In this document: piece after piece, positions 5,253-8,094 of the stretch | Numbering within the stretch: the stretch's first letter is position 1 | Layout of the letters: each line of letters opens with the position of its first letter | From: Phycisphaeraceae bacterium | GTDB lineage: Bacteria; Planctomycetota; Phycisphaerae; Phycisphaerales; Phycisphaeraceae | Assembly: GCA_003552605.1 (NCBI GenBank) | Contig: PUNN01000176.1 | Coordinates: forward strand, 1 to 8,094 | Direction of reading: 5' to 3' | Length of the DNA stretch: 8,094 nt | Made by a program: the position numbers and the translations under genes | The notes under the pieces: generated by a model | Seen by the model: only the letters and a program-made list of their open reading frames with translations | The model's database searches: none | What the model was told of the DNA's origin: nothing

Positions 5253-6659
5253 ATGAGCTGCGGCGACTCCGCCAACCCCCCTGACCCCGCCCCCCCGGCA
5301 GATGCTCCCACCACGCCGGACCTGGCGCTTGAGGCCGCTGTTGACATCATCCGCGAACTCCGAGCGCGGGGGCATGTGGCCGTGCTTGCCGGTGGGTGCG
5401 TGCGTGACCGCCTGCTCGGCCTCGAGCCCAAGGATGTGGATGTGGCCACCGACGCCCGGCCCGAGCAGGTGCAGAGGTGTTTCCGGCGATCGCGCCTCGT
5501 GGGCGAGGGCTTCGGCGTGGTGCTCGTGCGAAGCCGCGGCGTGTGGATCGAGGTGGCGACCTTCCGCCGGGAGGGGGCCTATCTCGACGGCCGGCGGCCG
5601 AGTGAGGTCGAGTTCGCCGACATGGCCGCCGATGCTCAACGTCGTGATTTCACCATCAACGGGTTGTTCGAAGACCCGCTCGCAGAGGCCCCGGGCGAGC
5701 GGATCATCGACCACGTGGGCGGTCGGGCCGACCTCGAAGACGGGCTCATCCGCGCCATCGGCGACCCGCACAGCCGATTCGCTGAAGACTACCTTCGCCT
5801 GCTGCGGGCCGTCCGGTTCGCCGCGCGGTTCAACTTCCGCCTCGAAGCGACCACGGAGCGGGCGATCCGCGACTTCGCCCCCCTGCTTGACCGCATCAGC
5901 CGCGAGCGCATCGGTCAGGAACTGCGCTGGATGCTCGAGCGGCCAAGCGCCCCCGCCGCGGCGGCGAAGGTGCAGGCCCTCGGCCTCGATGCGCCCGTAT
6001 TCACCGAACCGAGGCGGGATGTGCCTCTGGCGATGCTCGAGCGCATCGCCCCGGATGCCCGCTTCCCCGTGAAGCTGCTCGCGTGGGCCATCGACCGACA
6101 TGCAGGACTCACCCCGCCCACCGCTGGCTCAGGACCGTTAACCCCCCACCCGCCGGACATGTCACCGGATGCTGATCTCACCACATGGCGCGCCGCCGCC
6201 GAAGCCCCGCTCCGCGAGGCGATGGAAACAGCCCGCAAGCGCTGGCGCCGGGCCTTGTGCCTGACCAACGAGGATACCGAGATGATGTTCCGCAGCGGTG
6301 CATTGATGGTGCGGCTGCTGCACTGGCCGGCGTTGTCCATCGCCCGGCGCAAGCGCCTGCTTGCTGATGCCGGTTACACCAATGCCCGGGCCCTGCTCGA
6401 TGGCCTTCGGTGGGTGACGGCCATCGACCTACTCGCCCCCACCATCGACACCGAGGCGGCGCCGCTGCTGGCCGAGGGCGTGGCGCCGCCCCCATTCGTT
6501 GATGGCACCGACCTGATTAAAATGGGCCTTGATCCGGGCCCGCGGTTCAAGGAATTGCTCGATGCGGTGTACGATGAGCAGCTCGAAAACAGGGTGACAA
6601 ATCGCGAGCAAGCCCTGCGATGGCTGCGAGAGAACGGCGGAGGCGGCCTGTCATCGTGA
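5253..6659 (+). CDS. cca: CCA tRNA nucleotidyltransferase / poly(A) polymerase family (class II)
   Basis: This cytoplasmic enzyme is predicted to add or repair the 3' CCA of tRNAs from CTP and ATP. Numbered from the ATG at 5253 (468 residues), the class II head shows GGCVRD (47-52), the metal-binding DVDVAT with D61 and D63, an RRDFTINGLF motif (130-139), and EDYLRLLRAVRFAARF (178-193), the conserved neck signature. The C-terminal part is mostly helical, with FVDGTDLIKMGLDPGPRF near residues 430-447 and a final TNREQALRWLREN, both common in this family. No HD phosphohydrolase domain is visible. Poly(A) polymerase activity cannot be excluded, because the two activities are hard to tell apart by eye. 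An in-frame ATG at 5181 would add 24 residues, but it lies inside the right arm of the inverted repeat and has no ribosome site. ATG 5253 also lacks one but sits 7 nt after TATACT, which suits leaderless initiation. Confidence 0.9.
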   Translation: MSCGDSANPPDPAPPADAPTTPDLALEAAVDIIRELRARGHVAVLAGGCVRDRLLGLEPKDVDVATDARPEQVQRCFRRSRLVGEGFGVVLVRSRGVWIEVATFRREGAYLDGRRPSEVEFADMAADAQRRDFTINGLFEDPLAEAPGERIIDHVGGRADLEDGLIRAIGDPHSRFAEDYLRLLRAVRFAARFNFRLEATTERAIRDFAPLLDRISRERIGQELRWMLERPSAPAAAAKVQALGLDAPVFTEPRRDVPLAMLERIAPDARFPVKLLAWAIDRHAGLTPPTAGSGPLTPHPPDMSPDADLTTWRAAAEAPLREAMETARKRWRRALCLTNEDTEMMFRSGALMVRLLHWPALSIARRKRLLADAGYTNARALLDGLRWVTAIDLLAPTIDTEAAPLLAEGVAPPPFVDGTDLIKMGLDPGPRFKELLDAVYDEQLENRVTNREQALRWLRENGGGGLSS

Positions 6660-6705
6660 TGGCAGGGGCGACTGCGGTCAGTGCCGGTCCGCCTGCGCCG
6701 ACCAA

Positions 6706-6711
6706 TATACT
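6706..6711 (+). promoter_or_regulatory. Candidate -10 element (TATACT) of the flavoprotein gene
   Basis: TATACT lies in the 105-bp gap after the nucleotidyltransferase gene and would give a leader of about 45 nt before the ATG at 6765. It is preceded by CCGACCAA; the other TATACT in the window, at 5240, is preceded by CCGACCGGC, so the two share a CCGACC context. No -35 hexamer is obvious. Confidence 0.35.
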
Positions 6712-6749
6712 GACCACCAACGTACTTGAACCTGACTCCCCCCACTTGC

Positions 6750-6757
6750 AGGATGGA
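6750..6757 (+). promoter_or_regulatory. Ribosome binding site deciding the flavoprotein start
   Basis: AGGATGGA lies 7 nt before the ATG at 6765. It contains the alternative in-frame ATG at 6753, which would have only AGG directly against it and no proper spacing. The downstream ATG is therefore preferred. Confidence 0.5.
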
Positions 6758-6764
6758 ACCATTC

Positions 6765-8094
6765 ATGACTGAACCCCGTGACCCTACCACCGACCTGCTC
6801 ATCTACGCTGCCACACCGGCGGGGGTGATCGCCGCGGTGAGCGCCGCCCGGCAGGGGCTTTCCGTCACCATCCTCGAGCCCACCCGTCACGTGGGCGGGC
6901 TCAATGCCAGCGGCCTCAACACCGCCGAGCGCGAGAACATGGGCAATGAGTCCTTCGGCGGCATCATGCTCGAGTTCTACCGGCGCCTTGGCCGCCATTA
7001 CGGCCTCGAATCGCCGCTTTTCCGCTGGGAATCCAAGGTCGCCGAAGCGACCTTCGAGGCCATGCTCGAAGAAGCGGACGTCACCGTATGCTTCGAAACC
7101 CGGATTCACACCGTGGTGGTCCAAGAGCGGCGCATCCGCCGCGTTACCAGCAGTGATGGGCGTGAGTTTTCCGCCCGCTACTTTATCGATGCGAGCTATG
7201 AAGGCGATCTGATGGCGCGGGCCGGCATCAGCTATACATGGGGACGCGAAGGCCGGGAGGCGCATGGTGAAGCGCTCGCCGGTCAGCGCTTCATCGATGA
7301 TCCCGGCGACGTGGCGGCTTACGGGGGCAAGGTCGTCATTGATGAGCCGATCCCCGGGCGGCCTTACACTCCGGATGGGAAATTGCGCCCCTTTTTCACG
7401 CCGATGGATGAAATCGATATCGGCAAGGGCGATTACAAGGTGATGAATTACCACTTCCGGATCAACGTCAGCACGGCGGCCGACCGCATCCCGATCGAAA
7501 AACCACCCGGCTATGACCCGGAACGGTTTGCGGTACTGCGCGAATATCTCGCACAGCGGCCGGACACGCAGTTCCGCCAGTTGATCGATGTATACCCCTT
7601 CCCCAGCGGCCGCTACACCGTCGAGGATGACGGGCGAACCGTGCCGCACCCGGGTGAGAAGTGGGAGCTGAACAACAAGCAGTCGGCAATCATCTCACTC
7701 GGGCACTTCGGCGGCCAGTTTGACTATCCCGATGCCGATGAGGCCCGCCGCGCCGAGATCGTGGCCGACCACCGCGAGCACAATCAGGGTCTGCTCTATT
7801 TCCTTGCCCACGACAAGGCCGTGCCCGCCGCCCTCCAGGCCGAGGCGCAGCAATACGGCCTGCCGGCGGATGAGTTTGCAGACAACGGCCACTGGCCCTA
7901 TCAACTCTACGTGCGTGAAGCGCGGCGGATGATCGGGCAATACGTGATGACCGAGCACGATGTGCTTGATTCGCGGCGGAAAGATGATGTCGTGTGGCTG
8001 GGAACGCACAAGATCGACTGCCACCACGTCCAGCGGGTGGCCGTTTCCAGGACACACTTCCGAAACGAGGGCCGCATCTGGCGGCTTAACAACG
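6765..8094 (+). CDS. FAD-dependent oxidoreductase, FAD_oxidored family (3' end outside window)
   Basis: The frame is open from 6765 to the window edge (443 codons, no stop), so the C-terminus is missing. The N-terminus is a Rossmann FAD-binding unit: DLLIYAATPAGVIAAVSAARQG (10-31), where TPAG replaces the usual GxGxxG as in this family, then VTILEP with Glu38 for the ribose and a HVGGLNASGL loop (42-51). IDASYEGDLMARAG (141-154) is the second conserved FAD-contacting segment, and GREAHGEALAGQR (163-175) follows. A long middle part contains GHFGGQFDYPDAD, HREHNQGLLYFLAHD and YQLYVREARRMIGQYVMTEHDV, all typical of large flavoproteins abundant in Planctomycetota and sometimes misnamed xanthan lyase. 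The substrate is unknown. No Tat or Sec signal peptide is seen at the chosen start, so a cytoplasmic location is likely. It appears to be transcribed separately from the nucleotidyltransferase gene. Confidence 0.88.
   Translation, partial: MTEPRDPTTDLLIYAATPAGVIAAVSAARQGLSVTILEPTRHVGGLNASGLNTAERENMGNESFGGIMLEFYRRLGRHYGLESPLFRWESKVAEATFEAMLEEADVTVCFETRIHTVVVQERRIRRVTSSDGREFSARYFIDASYEGDLMARAGISYTWGREGREAHGEALAGQRFIDDPGDVAAYGGKVVIDEPIPGRPYTPDGKLRPFFTPMDEIDIGKGDYKVMNYHFRINVSTAADRIPIEKPPGYDPERFAVLREYLAQRPDTQFRQLIDVYPFPSGRYTVEDDGRTVPHPGEKWELNNKQSAIISLGHFGGQFDYPDADEARRAEIVADHREHNQGLLYFLAHDKAVPAALQAEAQQYGLPADEFADNGHWPYQLYVREARRMIGQYVMTEHDVLDSRRKDDVVWLGTHKIDCHHVQRVAVSRTHFRNEGRIWRLNN

Noticed and set aside
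5124..6101. Minus-strand open frame covering the palindrome and the nucleotidyltransferase gene
   Set aside because: It is antisense to the conserved CCA-enzyme motifs and begins within repeat DNA; no domain is seen.
6678..7649. Minus-strand open frame opposite the flavoprotein gene
   Set aside because: The plus-strand frame carries the FAD-binding segments and stays open to the window edge; the antisense frame has no family motif.
1..8094. CRISPR array, tRNA, rRNA, transposase or integrase genes
   Set aside because: No regularly spaced repeats, no cloverleaf-like sequence and no recombinase motifs were seen on either strand.

Overview
The window is a GC-rich bacterial chromosomal segment in which every recognisable gene lies on the + strand. 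A DapL-type lysine/diaminopimelate route, a SpoIIE-type phosphatase with a PocR-like and a GAF sensor, and a long FAD_oxidored-family flavoprotein together suggest a Planctomycetota bacterium, perhaps of the Phycisphaerae. This is inference from gene content and style; no marker gene in the window settles it.

Layout. Positions 1-44 hold the last codons of an unidentified upstream gene. Positions 85-1347 encode LL-diaminopimelate aminotransferase (dapL), followed 17 nt later by a small YhbP-like split-barrel flavin-binding protein (1365-1823). A family 2 glycosyltransferase follows at 1897-2844. These three could be one transcription unit, closed by a candidate hairpin terminator at 2856-2903. 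After a 205-bp gap, 3050-4975 encodes a 641-residue signalling phosphatase with a cysteine-less PocR-like domain, a GAF domain, a short coiled coil and a SpoIIE/RsbU PP2C-like domain. Then comes a 277-bp intergenic region that is mostly one large composite inverted repeat (5008-5196), flanked by a 15-bp direct repeat. Next is a class II CCA-adding enzyme/poly(A) polymerase-type nucleotidyltransferase (5253-6659, apparently leaderless). Last is the first 443 codons of an FAD-dependent oxidoreductase (6765 to the window end).

How the genes relate. dapL supplies LL-DAP for lysine and peptidoglycan. The flavin protein downstream of it is closely linked by position, but no biochemical link is visible. 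The glycosyltransferase probably acts on an envelope or exported glycan. The phosphatase is an orphan regulator: no anti-sigma kinase or anti-anti-sigma factor lies in the window. The CCA enzyme is housekeeping, and the flavoprotein appears to be a separate unit with its own promoter-like motif.

I do not see a complete new defence or mobile system. The most unusual part is the 4998-5233 intergenic repeat structure, which looks like a MITE- or REP-like composite palindrome lying against the start of the nucleotidyltransferase gene. No tRNA, rRNA, CRISPR array or transposase gene was recognised.
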